Positions 9,846-19,286 are shown, numbered from the stretch's first letter. The stretch is DNA of 64,000 nucleotides from Pseudogulbenkiania subflava DSM 22618 (GCF_900177275.1 NZ_FXAG01000011.1:62001-126000), one strand, 5' to 3'. Program-made: numbers and translations. The notes: generated by a model from the sequence alone, not told the origin.

Positions 9846-11597
9846 TTAGCCGAAGGTAAACGCGAACGCCTGCACCCCGGCGTCGAGAAACTCGATCTGG
9901 AAGGTGCGCTCCCGAGTGCCCGCCTGCTGACGCACCAGCTGGTACAGCCGGTTGCCGTCGACCGTACCGCTGCCGTCGGCACCGACGTCGGCGCCGTGGT
10001 CGACTCCCGGTGCGGCACCATCCAGCGTGACGCGGAAGCGCACCGGGGCACCGAGCGGATTACCCAGCACCAGATGCAGGTCGCGGCCGCGGAAGCGATA
10101 GACGATGGCCCCCTGCGGGCGCGCCAGCGTGGCCGATTCGCCCCCCACCTTCCAGCGGCCGGCCAGACCCCATTGGTTGAGCGCCAGCGCGGGTGGCGCC
10201 GAATACAGGGCAACACGATCCGGCCGGAAGCGCTCGGGCGAGGCGAAATGCTCGGCACGTTCAGTGCCGATATAGGTTTCCGGCGAGACATTGCCGTCGC
10301 CGCCCGCGGCCGCCATCACGCCCTGGGCGGGCAACGGCAGCACCCGGGCCATCGAGCCGGACATCTTGGGGTGGGCCTCCGCCAGCAACTGGCGGATCGC
10401 CGCTTCGGTGTGGGCATAGTCGCCCTCGCCGAACGCGTGGTCGCGTACCCGGCCCTGGGCATCGATCAGGTAGTGCGCCGGCCAGTACTGGTTGCGGTAG
10501 GCGTTCCAGATGGTGAAGTCGTTGTCCATCGCCACCGGGTAACGGATGCCGAGGTCGCGGATGGCTTTGCGCACATTGCCCTCGTCGCGTTCGAAGGCGA
10601 ACTCCGGGGCGTGCACGCCGATGATCACCAGCCCCTGGCTTTGATAGTTGCCCCACCACGCCTTCACGTAGGGCAAGGTGCGCAGGCAGTTGATGCAGGA
10701 GTAGGTCCAGAAATCCACCAGCACCACCTTGCCGCGCAACGCGGTCAGGCTCAGCGGTGGCGAATTGAGCCAGCGCGTGGCACCGTCCAGCGCCGGCGCC
10801 GGCCCTTCATCCGCCAGTTTGAGCGTGCCCGCCACCGGCATCATGCCGACGTTGGGCGCAGGCGCGACGGGCGGCGTGGTGCGAGCCGACAGCGTGGCGA
10901 TCAGCGCCTGCTCGGCATGCTCGGTGCCGGCGTAGGAAATCCTGGCCAGGTACTGGGTATCCAGCCCGAGGGCGATCGCCGTCACCCCGGCCAGGACCGC
11001 GACGCCGAGCCCGCGGCGAATCCACTCCTCGGCCCCCAGCCCGCGCTTCATCCATGCGAAGAGACGGCGACCAGCGAGCAGCGCCCCGGCCAACGAGGTG
11101 CCGGCACCGGCGGCAAAGGCGAACAGCAATAGCGCCGTGTGTGCGTTGGCGCCGTTCAGCGCGGCGCCGGCCAGCACCAGCCCCAGGATCGGCCCGGCAC
11201 ACGGCGCCCACAGAAAGCCGATCGCCACACCCAGCAACAGCGCCCCCTTGACGCTGCCCTGGTGCTCGGCCTGCTGCTGCAATTGTCCGCCCAGCCGCAC
11301 CAGCGGCCGCATCACGCGCTCGGCCAGCGTCGGCAGCAGCAGGGTCAGTCCCAGCAGCGCCATCAGCACCATCGCCGCGATGCGGCCATATTGATTGGCC
11401 GCCACCACCCAGCTGCCGCCGACGGCGGCGAGCGTGGCCACCACAGCGAAGGTGAGCGCCATGCCGAGCAGGATCGGCAGGCCGGCGCGCCGGAACGGCT
11501 GGTCGGCACGGGCAAATACGAACGGGATCACCGGCAGCACGCACGGGCTGAAGATGGTCAGCACACCGCCAAGGTAGGAAAGCATTAGCAATAACAT
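9846..11597 (-). CDS. dipZ: DipZ-like membrane thiol-disulfide carrier (CcdA + thioredoxin domain)
   Basis: A 583-aa protein. The first 240 residues are a CcdA/DsbD-type membrane domain with SPCVLPVIPF near residue 17 and APCAGPILGLVLAG near residue 130, each with the conserved Cys. Residues about 285-420 form a periplasmic thioredoxin-like domain with active site YSCINCLRTLP. The last 150 residues are a beta-rich domain of the kind at the C-terminus of DipZ proteins. Such proteins carry electrons from cytoplasmic thioredoxin across the membrane. Lying 16 bp after msrB and upstream of msrA, it most likely reduces these two periplasmic enzymes. The ATG 11597 has a GGAGGTGG site. Confidence 0.9.
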   Translation of the reverse strand: MLLLMLSYLGGVLTIFSPCVLPVIPFVFARADQPFRRAGLPILLGMALTFAVVATLAAVGGSWVVAANQYGRIAAMVLMALLGLTLLLPTLAERVMRPLVRLGGQLQQQAEHQGSVKGALLLGVAIGFLWAPCAGPILGLVLAGAALNGANAHTALLLFAFAAGAGTSLAGALLAGRRLFAWMKRGLGAEEWIRRGLGVAVLAGVTAIALGLDTQYLARISYAGTEHAEQALIATLSARTTPPVAPAPNVGMMPVAGTLKLADEGPAPALDGATRWLNSPPLSLTALRGKVVLVDFWTYSCINCLRTLPYVKAWWGNYQSQGLVIIGVHAPEFAFERDEGNVRKAIRDLGIRYPVAMDNDFTIWNAYRNQYWPAHYLIDAQGRVRDHAFGEGDYAHTEAAIRQLLAEAHPKMSGSMARVLPLPAQGVMAAAGGDGNVSPETYIGTERAEHFASPERFRPDRVALYSAPPALALNQWGLAGRWKVGGESATLARPQGAIVYRFRGRDLHLVLGNPLGAPVRFRVTLDGAAPGVDHGADVGADGSGTVDGNRLYQLVRQQAGTRERTFQIEFLDAGVQAFAFTFG

Positions 11598-11613
11598 CGC
11601 ACCACCTCCGCTT

Positions 11614-12171
11614 TCAGGAAGCCTTGGTCTGCGGAACGAAACGCAGCGCCACGGTATTCATGCAGTAGCGCAGCCCCGTTGGCGGCGGGCCATCGTCGAA
11701 CACGTGACCCAGGTGCGCCTCGCACAGGGTGCAGCGTACCTCGGTGCGCACCATGCCGAGCGTCACGTCGCTGTGCGTGGCGATGTTCTGCGAAGCGATC
11801 GGCTGCCAGAAACTCGGCCAGCCCGTGTGCGAGTCATACTTGGTGCGGGAGCTGAACAGGGCATTGCCGCAACAGACACAACGGTAGAGTCCGGCATCGT
11901 GCCGGTCGTAGCCGGGGATGGAAAACGGCGGTTCGGTGCCTTGCCGGCGCGTCACGGCATACGCCAAGGGCGACAACACGCGCCGCCATTCGGCGTCCTT
12001 CTGCACCAGCGGCAGGGTAACCGGGCCGAGCGGCGTTCCCGCATCCGAGAACTTGATCACCGTCACCATCCGCGGCACGAGCGCGGAGGTGGCGGCACGG
12101 GCGGCGCGATGCATCGCGAGCAGCGCAACGCTCCCCCCGCCCAGGCAGCGCAGAAATTGTCGACGTTTCAT
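11614..12171 (-). CDS. msrB: Exported peptide methionine-(R)-sulfoxide reductase MsrB
   Basis: A 185-aa protein that begins MKRRQFLRCLGGGSVALL, a hydrophobic signal with a twin-arginine-like RRQFL, so export by Tat is likely. The MsrB domain follows: zinc ligands in YRCVCCGNALF and RCTLCEAHLGHVFDDG, HTGWPSFWQPI, and the catalytic RYCMN near the end (RYCIN or RYCVN in most homologues). It reduces the R-epimer of methionine sulfoxide. It is first in the msrB-dipZ-msrA operon. Repair of oxidised periplasmic proteins, perhaps under hypochlorite or NO stress, is the inferred role. Confidence 0.95.
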   Translation of the reverse strand: MKRRQFLRCLGGGSVALLAMHRAARAATSALVPRMVTVIKFSDAGTPLGPVTLPLVQKDAEWRRVLSPLAYAVTRRQGTEPPFSIPGYDRHDAGLYRCVCCGNALFSSRTKYDSHTGWPSFWQPIASQNIATHSDVTLGMVRTEVRCTLCEAHLGHVFDDGPPPTGLRYCMNTVALRFVPQTKAS

Positions 12172-12349
12172 GACCAGGACCTCCCTTCCCCTTTTAGTCG
12201 CGCCGGAAGGTCATTCCTTACACTCCGACCGGCTGACCAAACGATAAAAGGTGTACTGAGAGGACACGCACATGCCGAAAAGACATCCCGTCTTTCCGGA
12301 AAGTTTCCGGCTGCTCCGAACCCAGCTTTGCCGGCAATACCTGCTGGTG

Positions 12350-13708
12350 CTAGTGCGAAAACCCCGAGGCCGTTTCGCTGAGGCTCTTGCCCTTGGTTTC
12401 GGGGGCCAGCCATTGCGACACGCCTGCACCGACAGCGGCGATGCCGGCCGCGATCAGAATGGTCACCGAGGGGCCGAGATTGCTCATCGACCAGGGCATC
12501 AGGAACGTACCGAGGCCGGCCCCGATCCGGCTGAAGGCGGCGGCAAAGCCCGTCCCTATCCCGCGGATCTCGGTCGGGAATACTTCACCCGGGTAGATAC
12601 AGGTCAGCGTACCGCAGCCTGCGTTAAAGAACGAAAAGGCGAGGAACAGGCCCAGCACGGCCATCCCCGGCGCCTCTGCCCACAAGCCGAGAATCACGAG
12701 GATCACGGTGATGATCCACTGCGGCGGCACCGTGAGCACACGGCGGCCTGCCTTGTCGATCAACAGGACCGTGGCCACACTGCCGGCCAACGCCACCGCT
12801 GACAGCCCGACGCCACCAGCGAGACCGCCGCCGAGACCGAATTTCTGCAGCACGGTGTCGGCGAACGTGGCTATTGCGAAGTACGGCGTGACGACACAGA
12901 AAAAGAACAGCGACACGAACAGCGTGGACCGCCAATACTGACGGGAGAACAGCTTCCGGAAGCCACCGCCCGAGTGGGCCACCTCCTTCTCAATGTCGGC
13001 CAAGTCGGAGGCACTTCCCATATACCGACGCGCCACGGAGCGCGCCTGGTCGGTACGGCCCTTGCTCCACAGCCAGCGCGGCGATTCGGGCATGCCAAGC
13101 CGGCCGAGGAACAAGGCCACCGCGATGAACGTGCTGGTGCCGAGAATGTTCCGCCAGCCGAGGTCCGTATACTGGTTCAGCAGATAGCCCACGACGAAGG
13201 CGAACATAAACCCGGCGTACCAGGCAATGAGGGTCAGACCCATGAGCCGTCCACGGAGCCGGGCGGGGGAGAATTCCGACAACATCGGCCAACCGACGGA
13301 GTATTCTGCGCCGATCGCGACGCCCATCAGCAACCGCACCACGAACAGTTCCAGAGGAGAGTTTGTGAAAAACTGCATGACCGACGCGATCACGAACAAC
13401 CCGATATCGAGCATGAACAGCGGTTTGCGGCCGAACTTGTCGCCCGCCCACCCGCCCAGCGGCGAGCCGAAGAGAATTCCGAACAGCGCGCCAGCCGCGA
13501 TCAGGCCCTCCCAGACCACCGATATGCCGAGTTCGGCGGTCATCTTGCTGGCCACCGGGCCGACAATCCCGAGGATATAGCCATCCAGAAACGTACCGCC
13601 GGTAAGGACAAGGATCATTCTTATCATGAAGCGCCGCTTGAACGCTGCCGATGTCTCATCCCCAATCGCTACGGCGGAAACAACCGCTTCCTTTTGTAAC
13701 GAGGTCAT
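12350..13708 (-). CDS. MFS transporter (sugar/organic acid porter type)
   Basis: A 452-aa major facilitator with 12 predicted helices. The loop GGWAGDKFGRKPLF between helices 2 and 3 and PESPRWLWSKGRTDQA after helix 6 are those of sugar/metabolite:H+ symporters; PETKGKSL sits at the C-terminus. The substrate cannot be told from sequence. The ATG 13708 has an AAGGAG site; the upstream extension to 13807 lacks one. It is a single-gene unit with a 178-bp spacer before msrB and a long leader upstream. It has no visible link to its neighbours. Confidence 0.9.
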   Translation of the reverse strand: MTSLQKEAVVSAVAIGDETSAAFKRRFMIRMILVLTGGTFLDGYILGIVGPVASKMTAELGISVVWEGLIAAGALFGILFGSPLGGWAGDKFGRKPLFMLDIGLFVIASVMQFFTNSPLELFVVRLLMGVAIGAEYSVGWPMLSEFSPARLRGRLMGLTLIAWYAGFMFAFVVGYLLNQYTDLGWRNILGTSTFIAVALFLGRLGMPESPRWLWSKGRTDQARSVARRYMGSASDLADIEKEVAHSGGGFRKLFSRQYWRSTLFVSLFFFCVVTPYFAIATFADTVLQKFGLGGGLAGGVGLSAVALAGSVATVLLIDKAGRRVLTVPPQWIITVILVILGLWAEAPGMAVLGLFLAFSFFNAGCGTLTCIYPGEVFPTEIRGIGTGFAAAFSRIGAGLGTFLMPWSMSNLGPSVTILIAAGIAAVGAGVSQWLAPETKGKSLSETASGFSH

Positions 13709-14497
13709 CCATATCTCCTTTGTTTTGCGGCATGCCAGGGACCGGAAAACGGCGCACACCCGCTCTGTCGGTCGCGACAAACACACCATTTTTTTAAAAC
13801 TGCACAAGCCACGACCACCGGCTTTCTCCAGGCCGGTGGTGCATTACATCGATTGATCGTGCCCCGATCGCCGGAAGAGGAAAAAGGGATTTGTGCCGTC
13901 GCAGCGGCGACAGGTCGTGAAGCACAGTTGCGGTTCGATTGACCGCTTCCTGCGACTCGCACGGGGCCACAGAGCGCTTACCCTAGACTCTGACCGGCCA
14001 GCATTCCATGGTCTTCGCCATGCTCATCCATGCTGTACCGACCCTTCAACGAGCACGAAACGCGCCAGACGACATTACTTGAGCAGTGGAGTGTATTAAT
14101 TCACACAAGTCCGGACGCTAACCCACACGTCTGGAATTCGACAGCAAACGACACCGGCACGAGGGTTTGGCGAGCAACGCGAGAGGTCAGAGGGGATCGA
14201 TTGGCGTCTGACAAAGCGATTGCTGCTGGGTCAGATCGGTTGGATAAGCAAAGGTATCGCATTTCATGCGAGGGTGAATCGATTCTCTTGCCATTTGATT
14301 TTCAAGACAGTCTCCCGGAGCCTGTTCAAGGTCTGTTGGCGGTTGCGGCCGAGCACGGCTGGATGCAGCGCTAGACGAGAGTCCCACCGGGAAGGAAGGG
14401 ATACGGAACCGCTCAGCGCACCCAGCCCGGTCCGGGGAAGAACGGCTGCTTGAGGCCCTACCCCAAAGCACCTTGCCTTCTTTCGGGACACGGCAGA
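13709..14497. other. Long intergenic region, no confident gene
   Basis: About 790 bp between the MFS gene and the choX terminator. A 9-bp stem-loop ACCACCGGC/GCCGGTGGT at 13814-13840 lies in the MFS leader. The only open frames (for example 14030-14374 plus, 114 codons) have no recognisable domain or ribosome site, and part of the region (14170-14470) reads like a decayed gene or element remnant. I assign no function. Confidence 0.5.
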
Positions 14498-14534
14498 CAA
14501 AAAAAGCCGGCCCTCCTGGTGGAGGAACCGGCTA
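14498..14534 (-). terminator. Terminator of choX-like gene
   Basis: On the minus strand a near-perfect AGCCGGTTCCTCC/AGGAGGGCCGGCT stem is followed by seven T, 26 bp after the stop of the binding-protein gene. Confidence 0.9.
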
Positions 14535-14559
14535 TTAGGAGCGCTTTATACGCCCGTGC

Positions 14560-15498
14560 TTACTTCGCCAAATACTGATTGACCTTGGTCAGACCGTCCT
14601 TGCCGTCAAAAGTTTTCACGCCGGCCAGCCAGCCCTTCAGCACGCCCGGGTTTTTCTTCAGGTACTCGCGTGCGGCCTGCTCCGGCTTCACCTTGTCCAT
14701 GATCGGACCCATCACGCGGTTTTCCATGTCGGTATTGAACTGCAGGTTGGTCAAGAGGCGCGCCACGTTCGGGCAGCGGGTCTGGTAGTCGGTGGCCATC
14801 CCGGTGAACACCTTGGCTTCGCCGAAGTTGGGCCCGAAGACGTCATCCCCACCCGCCAGGTAGTTCATCTTGAACTTGACGTTCATCGGGTGCGGTTCCC
14901 AGCCCAGGAACACGACCCATTTCTTCTGGCGGATGGCACGTTCCACTTCCGCCATCATGCCGGCCTCGCTCGACTCGACCAGCTTGAACCCGGAGAGCCC
15001 GAACTGGTTCTTCTTGATCATGTCGTCGATCAGCTTGTTGCCGTCGTTGCCCGGTTCGATACCGTAGATCCTGCCATCCAGCTTGTCCTTGAACTTGGCA
15101 ATGTCGGCGAAGGTCTTGAGGCCGCCGGCGGCGACGTAGTCAGGCACCGCCAGGGTGTACTTGGCGCCGACCAGGTTAGGTTTGTCCAGCACCTTGATCT
15201 GGCCCGCCTTGACGAAGGGCTCGATCATCGGGGTCATGCTGGGGTTCCAGTAACCGAGAAAGGCGTCGATCTGCTTGTTCTTGATGCCGGCGAAGGTGAT
15301 CGGCACCGAGGCGATGGTGGTGACCGGCTTGTAACCCAGCCCTTCCAGCACCACGCTGGCCATGCCGGTGGTGGCGGCGATGTCGGTCCAGCCGACGTCG
15401 GCGAAACGCACCTTCTGGCATTGGGCCGGATCGTTCGCCATCGCCATGGTGGTGAACGCACCCAGTGCGAGCGCTCCTGCAATCTTGTACAGCTTCAT
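14560..15498 (-). CDS. choX: Choline ABC transporter substrate-binding protein (ChoX/CbcX type)
   Basis: A 312-aa periplasmic protein with a cleavable signal (to about MAMA, residue 21) and an OpuAC-type quaternary-amine binding fold. Segments VRFADVGWTDIAATT, GYWNPSMTPMIEP and VFLGWEPHPMNVKFKM provide the aromatic cage residues typical of ChoX/CbcX proteins. It should deliver choline to the ChoWV transporter. It is split from choW and choV by the regulator gene gbdR, unlike the contiguous cbcXWV of Pseudomonas. Its own spacer upstream (15499-15710) and its terminator indicate a separate transcript. Confidence 0.9.
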   Translation of the reverse strand: MKLYKIAGALALGAFTTMAMANDPAQCQKVRFADVGWTDIAATTGMASVVLEGLGYKPVTTIASVPITFAGIKNKQIDAFLGYWNPSMTPMIEPFVKAGQIKVLDKPNLVGAKYTLAVPDYVAAGGLKTFADIAKFKDKLDGRIYGIEPGNDGNKLIDDMIKKNQFGLSGFKLVESSEAGMMAEVERAIRQKKWVVFLGWEPHPMNVKFKMNYLAGGDDVFGPNFGEAKVFTGMATDYQTRCPNVARLLTNLQFNTDMENRVMGPIMDKVKPEQAAREYLKKNPGVLKGWLAGVKTFDGKDGLTKVNQYLAK

Positions 15499-15710
15499 GA
15501 CTCACCTCTCCGATGCAATTTATAAGAATTTTCCGACGCGCTCTGCGCCGTGTTCAGGCCGCCAACAACAATGCGGGCTGATAGCAGATTGCCATGCTGG
15601 CACCGGGTTACTTGCTTGATGGCGACCGCGATTTGTCATGAGGCGTCGCCCAATGGACGACGGCCCCGGCCAAGAAATGCTCCTCGGTCGGGGCCGTCGA
15701 GCTTGAAGCA

Positions 15711-16694
15711 TCACATGATGGCGGCTTCGAGCTGCACCTGCTGACGCTCGCGGCTCGGCGGATAGCCAAACAGGCTGCGGTAGGACTTGGAGAAATGCGA
15801 CGAGGACAGGAAACCGGTGGCGACGGTGACTTCCATCACGCTCATATTGGTCTGCAGCAAGAGTTCACGCGCCCGTCGCAGGCGCAGGTCGAGGTAGTAC
15901 TGTGCCGGGGTGCTGCCGAGATAGCGCTTGAACAGCCGTTCGAGGTGGCGCAGCGATACGCCGAGCTCGGCGGCCAACTCATCGAGCGAGCGCGGGTTCT
16001 CGATGTTCATTTCCATCGCCAGCGCGGCGTCGATCAGCGATTCGTGACCGGTGCCCACCCGAGCCAGGAGCGGGATGTGCTGGTGGTCGTGCTGGTCGCG
16101 GATGCGGTCGACGATGAACTGCTCCGACACGTCCGCCGCCAGACTCTTGCCGCCCTTGAAGCGGATCAGGTTGCACATCAGGTCGAGCGGCGCGGTGCCA
16201 CCGCTACAGGTGAAGCGATCGCGGTCGATCACGAACAGTTCACTGGAGAACAGTACCTTGGGGAACTCCTCGCGGATGGCCGAAAGGTTTTCCCAGTGGA
16301 TGCTGCTGCGGTAGCCGTTGAGCACGCCAGCCTTGGCCAGCGCGAAGGAGCCGGTACAGACCGCTCCCAGCGGCACGTCGGCAGCGGCAAAACGGCGGAT
16401 CACCGACAGCACCTGATCCGTCACCGCCTCGCGCACGTGGATACCGCCGCAGACGATGAGCAGATCGTACTCCGACGGGTCGGCCGGCGCCGTGATCGGT
16501 GCCACCGACAGGCCATTGCTGGCCGCCACCGGCTGACCGTCACAGGACAGCGCCGACCAGCGGTAGAGCTTCTTGCGCGACAGGTGGTTGGCCATGCGCA
16601 GCGGCTCGACCGCGTTGGTGAAGGCGATCATGGAAAAGTTGGGCAACATCAGGAAACCGATATGTGCCAGCGAACCGAGTTGTTGCGGGCTCAT
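15711..16694 (-). CDS. gbdR: GbdR-like AraC-family regulator of betaine/choline catabolism
   Basis: A 327-aa regulator. Residues about 10-190 are a DJ-1/PfpI-like domain (YDLLIVCGGIHVREAV, LGAVCTGSFALAKAGVLNG), and the C-terminal 110 residues hold two helix-turn-helix motifs of AraC type (LDELAAELGVSLRHLERLFKRYLG; VTVATGFLSSSHFSKSYRSLFGYPPS). This layout is that of GbdR/CdhR regulators. In Pseudomonas GbdR senses betaine and dimethylglycine and activates gbc, dgc, sox, pchP and choline uptake genes. All of those gene types are in this window and it sits among them, so the GbdR assignment is strong. ATG 16694 has an AGGAGG site. A GC-rich hairpin without T-run follows at 15658-15698. Confidence 0.9.
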   Translation of the reverse strand: MSPQQLGSLAHIGFLMLPNFSMIAFTNAVEPLRMANHLSRKKLYRWSALSCDGQPVAASNGLSVAPITAPADPSEYDLLIVCGGIHVREAVTDQVLSVIRRFAAADVPLGAVCTGSFALAKAGVLNGYRSSIHWENLSAIREEFPKVLFSSELFVIDRDRFTCSGGTAPLDLMCNLIRFKGGKSLAADVSEQFIVDRIRDQHDHQHIPLLARVGTGHESLIDAALAMEMNIENPRSLDELAAELGVSLRHLERLFKRYLGSTPAQYYLDLRLRRARELLLQTNMSVMEVTVATGFLSSSHFSKSYRSLFGYPPSRERQQVQLEAAIM

Positions 16695-16783
16695 GGTGAC
16701 CTCCTACGATTGGTGAGTGTGCGGACATTCGGGGCGCCTCGTAACGGGCGCTGCTAAATCAATTGGAATTCTTCTGATACAGC

Positions 16784-16815
16784 AAAAAACAGGCCAGCCC
16801 CACCGCCGGCTGGCC
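16784..16815 (-). terminator. Terminator of choVW
   Basis: On the minus strand GGCCAGCC pairs with GGCTGGCC and is followed by TGTTTTTT, 26 bp after the choW stop. Confidence 0.88.
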
Positions 16816-16841
16816 GGCAGCGGGGCTTGGCTGGACTACGT

Positions 16842-17714
16842 TTAACCCTGGCGTGCCGCTTGGCCTCGGCCGAAGCTCTCGGTCAGGCGGTCCAGGATGA
16901 TCGCGAGCAACACCACAGCCAGACCGCTCTCGAAACCGAGACCGACATCGAGACGCTGGATGCTCGACAGCACGTCGTTACCCAGACCGCCCGCGCCGAC
17001 CATCGAGGCGATGATCACCATCGACAGCGCCATCATGATGGTCTGGTTCACGCCCGCCATGATCGCCGGCAGCGCGATCGGCAACTGCACCTTGAACAAG
17101 AGCTGGGTCGAGGTACAGCCGAAGGCATGGCCGGCCTCGACCTGTTCCTTGTTAACCTGACGAATCCCCAGGCTGGTCAGGCGCACCGCCGGCGGCACGG
17201 CGAACACCACGGTCGCCAGGATGCCCGGTACCCGGCCCAGGCCGAAGAACATCGCGGCCGGGATCAGGTAGACGAAGGCTGGCATGGTCTGCATGAAGTC
17301 GAGCACCGGGCGCACCAGGGTATTAACGCGCTTGTTGCGTGCACACCAGATGCCGGTGGGGATGCCGATCATCAGGCTGATCAGCGTGGCCGACAGGGTC
17401 AGCGCCAGCGTCGACACGGTCTGCGGCCAGAAGCCGGTGCCGAAGATCAGCGCGAAGGCGGCCAATACGAAGCCGGCGAAGCGCCAGCCCAGGCGCCATA
17501 CGCCGAGGCCGATGAAGAAACCCATGATCAGCCAGGGCGGCAGCGACAGCAGCGCCACCTCGATCGACTCGGCGAACAGGTCGACCGCGCGGCCGAAGGC
17601 GTCGAAGGCTCCGCCGTTATGGTCCAGCAGGAAATGGATGAACTGGTTGACCCATTCGCCAATGGGCAGGAAATCGTGCGGGTTGCTGATGAGGCGATGC
17701 AAGAAGTCGGACAT
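16842..17714 (-). CDS. choW: Choline ABC transporter permease
   Basis: A 290-aa integral membrane protein with about six to seven helices and the BPD_transp_1 loop EAGHAFGCTSTQLLFKVQLPIALPAIMAGVNQTIMMALSM, cut here by the EAA-type signature that contacts the ATPase. The N-terminal 60 residues are a cytoplasmic or periplasmic lead as in ProW/ChoW. I start at ATG 17714 (MSDFLHR), which has GGAG nine bases upstream; ATG 17729 is the alternative and lacks one. It follows choV by 64 bp on one message. Imports choline or betaine with ChoX and ChoV. Confidence 0.92.
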   Translation of the reverse strand: MSDFLHRLISNPHDFLPIGEWVNQFIHFLLDHNGGAFDAFGRAVDLFAESIEVALLSLPPWLIMGFFIGLGVWRLGWRFAGFVLAAFALIFGTGFWPQTVSTLALTLSATLISLMIGIPTGIWCARNKRVNTLVRPVLDFMQTMPAFVYLIPAAMFFGLGRVPGILATVVFAVPPAVRLTSLGIRQVNKEQVEAGHAFGCTSTQLLFKVQLPIALPAIMAGVNQTIMMALSMVIIASMVGAGGLGNDVLSSIQRLDVGLGFESGLAVVLLAIILDRLTESFGRGQAARQG

Positions 17715-17778
17715 GGCTGGATGCTCCATTCAGGGACGCGCAGTGGGCGCCGTCCACAAGATTTGTTCGGGACGACGG

Positions 17779-18957
17779 TCAGTGGGCGCTTTGCAGGCGG
17801 TGTGCAGACAGTTTCGACAGCACGCTGGTGGCGGTAATCACGCCGAGGTAGCGGCCCTCGCCGTCGGCCACCGGCAGCGGCTCGCTCTGTCCCAACAGGC
17901 GCTGCAGCACATCCGGCAGACAGGAAGCCGGAGCGACCGGGGAGACCGGCACACAGCGCTCGCTCGGCACACAGCCTTCGCTGCGCAGTTCGTCGCGTCC
18001 AAGCAGGCCCAACAGCTTGTGGTCCTTGGAGACACAGGCCACCCAGCTGTGCTTGTCCAGCTCGGCGTGGTTGGCCGGATAACCGTTCACCACCAGGCCA
18101 GCCGCGCTCGGGTCAATCAGGTCCTTGGCCTGGAGGTAGCGCGAGGTATCGACGCTCTTGAAGAACTCGCGCACGTAGTCGTCGGCCGGGTTCTCGATAA
18201 TCTCTTGCGGCGTGCCCACCTGCACCAGCCGACCGCCTTCCATGATGGCAATACGGGTACCGATGCGCAGCGCCTCTTCCAGATCGTGCGAGACGAAGAA
18301 GATGGTACGGCTCTGGCCGCGCTGCAGGTCGAGCAGGATGTCCTGCATCTCGGCGCGCTTGAGCGGATCGAGCGCGGAGAACGCTTCGTCCATCAGCATC
18401 AGCGACGGGTTGACCGCCAGCGCCCGCACCAGGCCGACACGCTGCTGCATGCCGCCCGACAGTTCGTGCGGGGACTTGCGGGCAAACGGCGCCAGGCCGA
18501 CCTGCTCCAGCACCTTCATGGCACGCGTTTCGCGCTCCTTGCGGCCGACACCGGCGATTTCCAGACCGAAAGCGGCGTTCTCCAGCACCGAGCGGTGCGG
18601 CATCAGGGCGAAGCTCTGGAACACCATGCTCATGTCGCGGCGGCGCAGGGCCACCAGTTCTGGTTGCGACAGCCGGGTGATATCCTGGCCATCGAGCAGG
18701 ATGCGTCCGTCGGTCGGGTCCATCAGGCGGTTAATCAGACGGATCAGCGAAGATTTGCCCGAGCCCGACAAGCCCATCAGCACGAAGATTTCGCCCTCGT
18801 CGACCGAGAACGACACGTTGTTGACGCCGACCACCTGGCCGGTTTTGGCAAACACGGTTTCCTTGCTCTCACCCGCCTTCAGGAGCCGCATGGCGTCCTG
18901 CGGCTTGTCGCCGAATACCTTGTACAGGTTCTCCACAACGATCTTGCCAGACTGCAT
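17779..18957 (-). CDS. choV: Choline ABC transporter ATP-binding protein
   Basis: A 392-aa ATPase of the ProV/OpuAA group. The N-terminal VENLYKVFGDKPQDAMRLL is the quaternary-amine transporter signature. Walker A is GLSGSGKSS, the ABC signature is LSGGMQQR and Walker B is LMLMDEAFSALDP. The last 110 residues form a CBS-like region, including LGVITATSVLSKL. It powers uptake through ChoW. The ATG 18957 has AAGGAG upstream; the frame extends further but without a ribosome site. First gene of the choVW unit. Confidence 0.93.
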   Translation of the reverse strand: MQSGKIVVENLYKVFGDKPQDAMRLLKAGESKETVFAKTGQVVGVNNVSFSVDEGEIFVLMGLSGSGKSSLIRLINRLMDPTDGRILLDGQDITRLSQPELVALRRRDMSMVFQSFALMPHRSVLENAAFGLEIAGVGRKERETRAMKVLEQVGLAPFARKSPHELSGGMQQRVGLVRALAVNPSLMLMDEAFSALDPLKRAEMQDILLDLQRGQSRTIFFVSHDLEEALRIGTRIAIMEGGRLVQVGTPQEIIENPADDYVREFFKSVDTSRYLQAKDLIDPSAAGLVVNGYPANHAELDKHSWVACVSKDHKLLGLLGRDELRSEGCVPSERCVPVSPVAPASCLPDVLQRLLGQSEPLPVADGEGRYLGVITATSVLSKLSAHRLQSAH

Positions 18958-19135
18958 CGCTTTCTCCTTTGCCTCGGCGGGCCGATGTACGATGAAACAG
19001 CACCGTGCCGGACACCTCACCCACGACAGGTGGGAAAGGGCCAGATTCGCCTCAACAGTTGTAATAATTGATCTGTATCAAGGCAAAAGATAGGGGGGTT
19101 CGGCTAGGGAAAACAATCGACAGTCGACGGCGACT

Positions 19136-19150
19136 TGTCTTTAAACGACA
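19136..19150. promoter_or_regulatory. Weaker GbdR-like palindrome upstream of choV
   Basis: TGTCT-TTAAA-CGACA matches the TGYCG-N5-CGACA pattern found at three other betaine operons with one mismatch. It lies 179-193 bp upstream of the choV ATG, further than in the other cases. Treat as a candidate only. Confidence 0.4.
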
Positions 19151-19185
19151 TCCGAGTCACCTGCACCAGAACGGTAAGACATTGA

Positions 19186-19226
19186 AGAAAAAGGGCTGTT
19201 CGTGCACCACGAGCAGCCCTTTTTCT
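19186..19226. terminator. Long bidirectional stem-loop between choV and gbcB
   Basis: A 19-bp stem (AGAAAAAGGGCTGTTCGTG pairs with the facing strand, including G-U pairs) has an A-tract on one side and a T-tract on the other, so it can terminate in both directions. It lies in the 369-bp spacer between choV and gbcB that otherwise carries no gene. Confidence 0.75.
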
Positions 19227-19286
19227 GTGCATGTGCACTGGCAGCAATACAACACTAAGGCAGGTCAGAGCGGCCCTATACTGCCA

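Noticed and set aside
14030-14374. 114-codon plus-strand frame in the choX-MFS gap
   Set aside because: No ribosome site, no recognisable domain and frames of similar length on the other strand.
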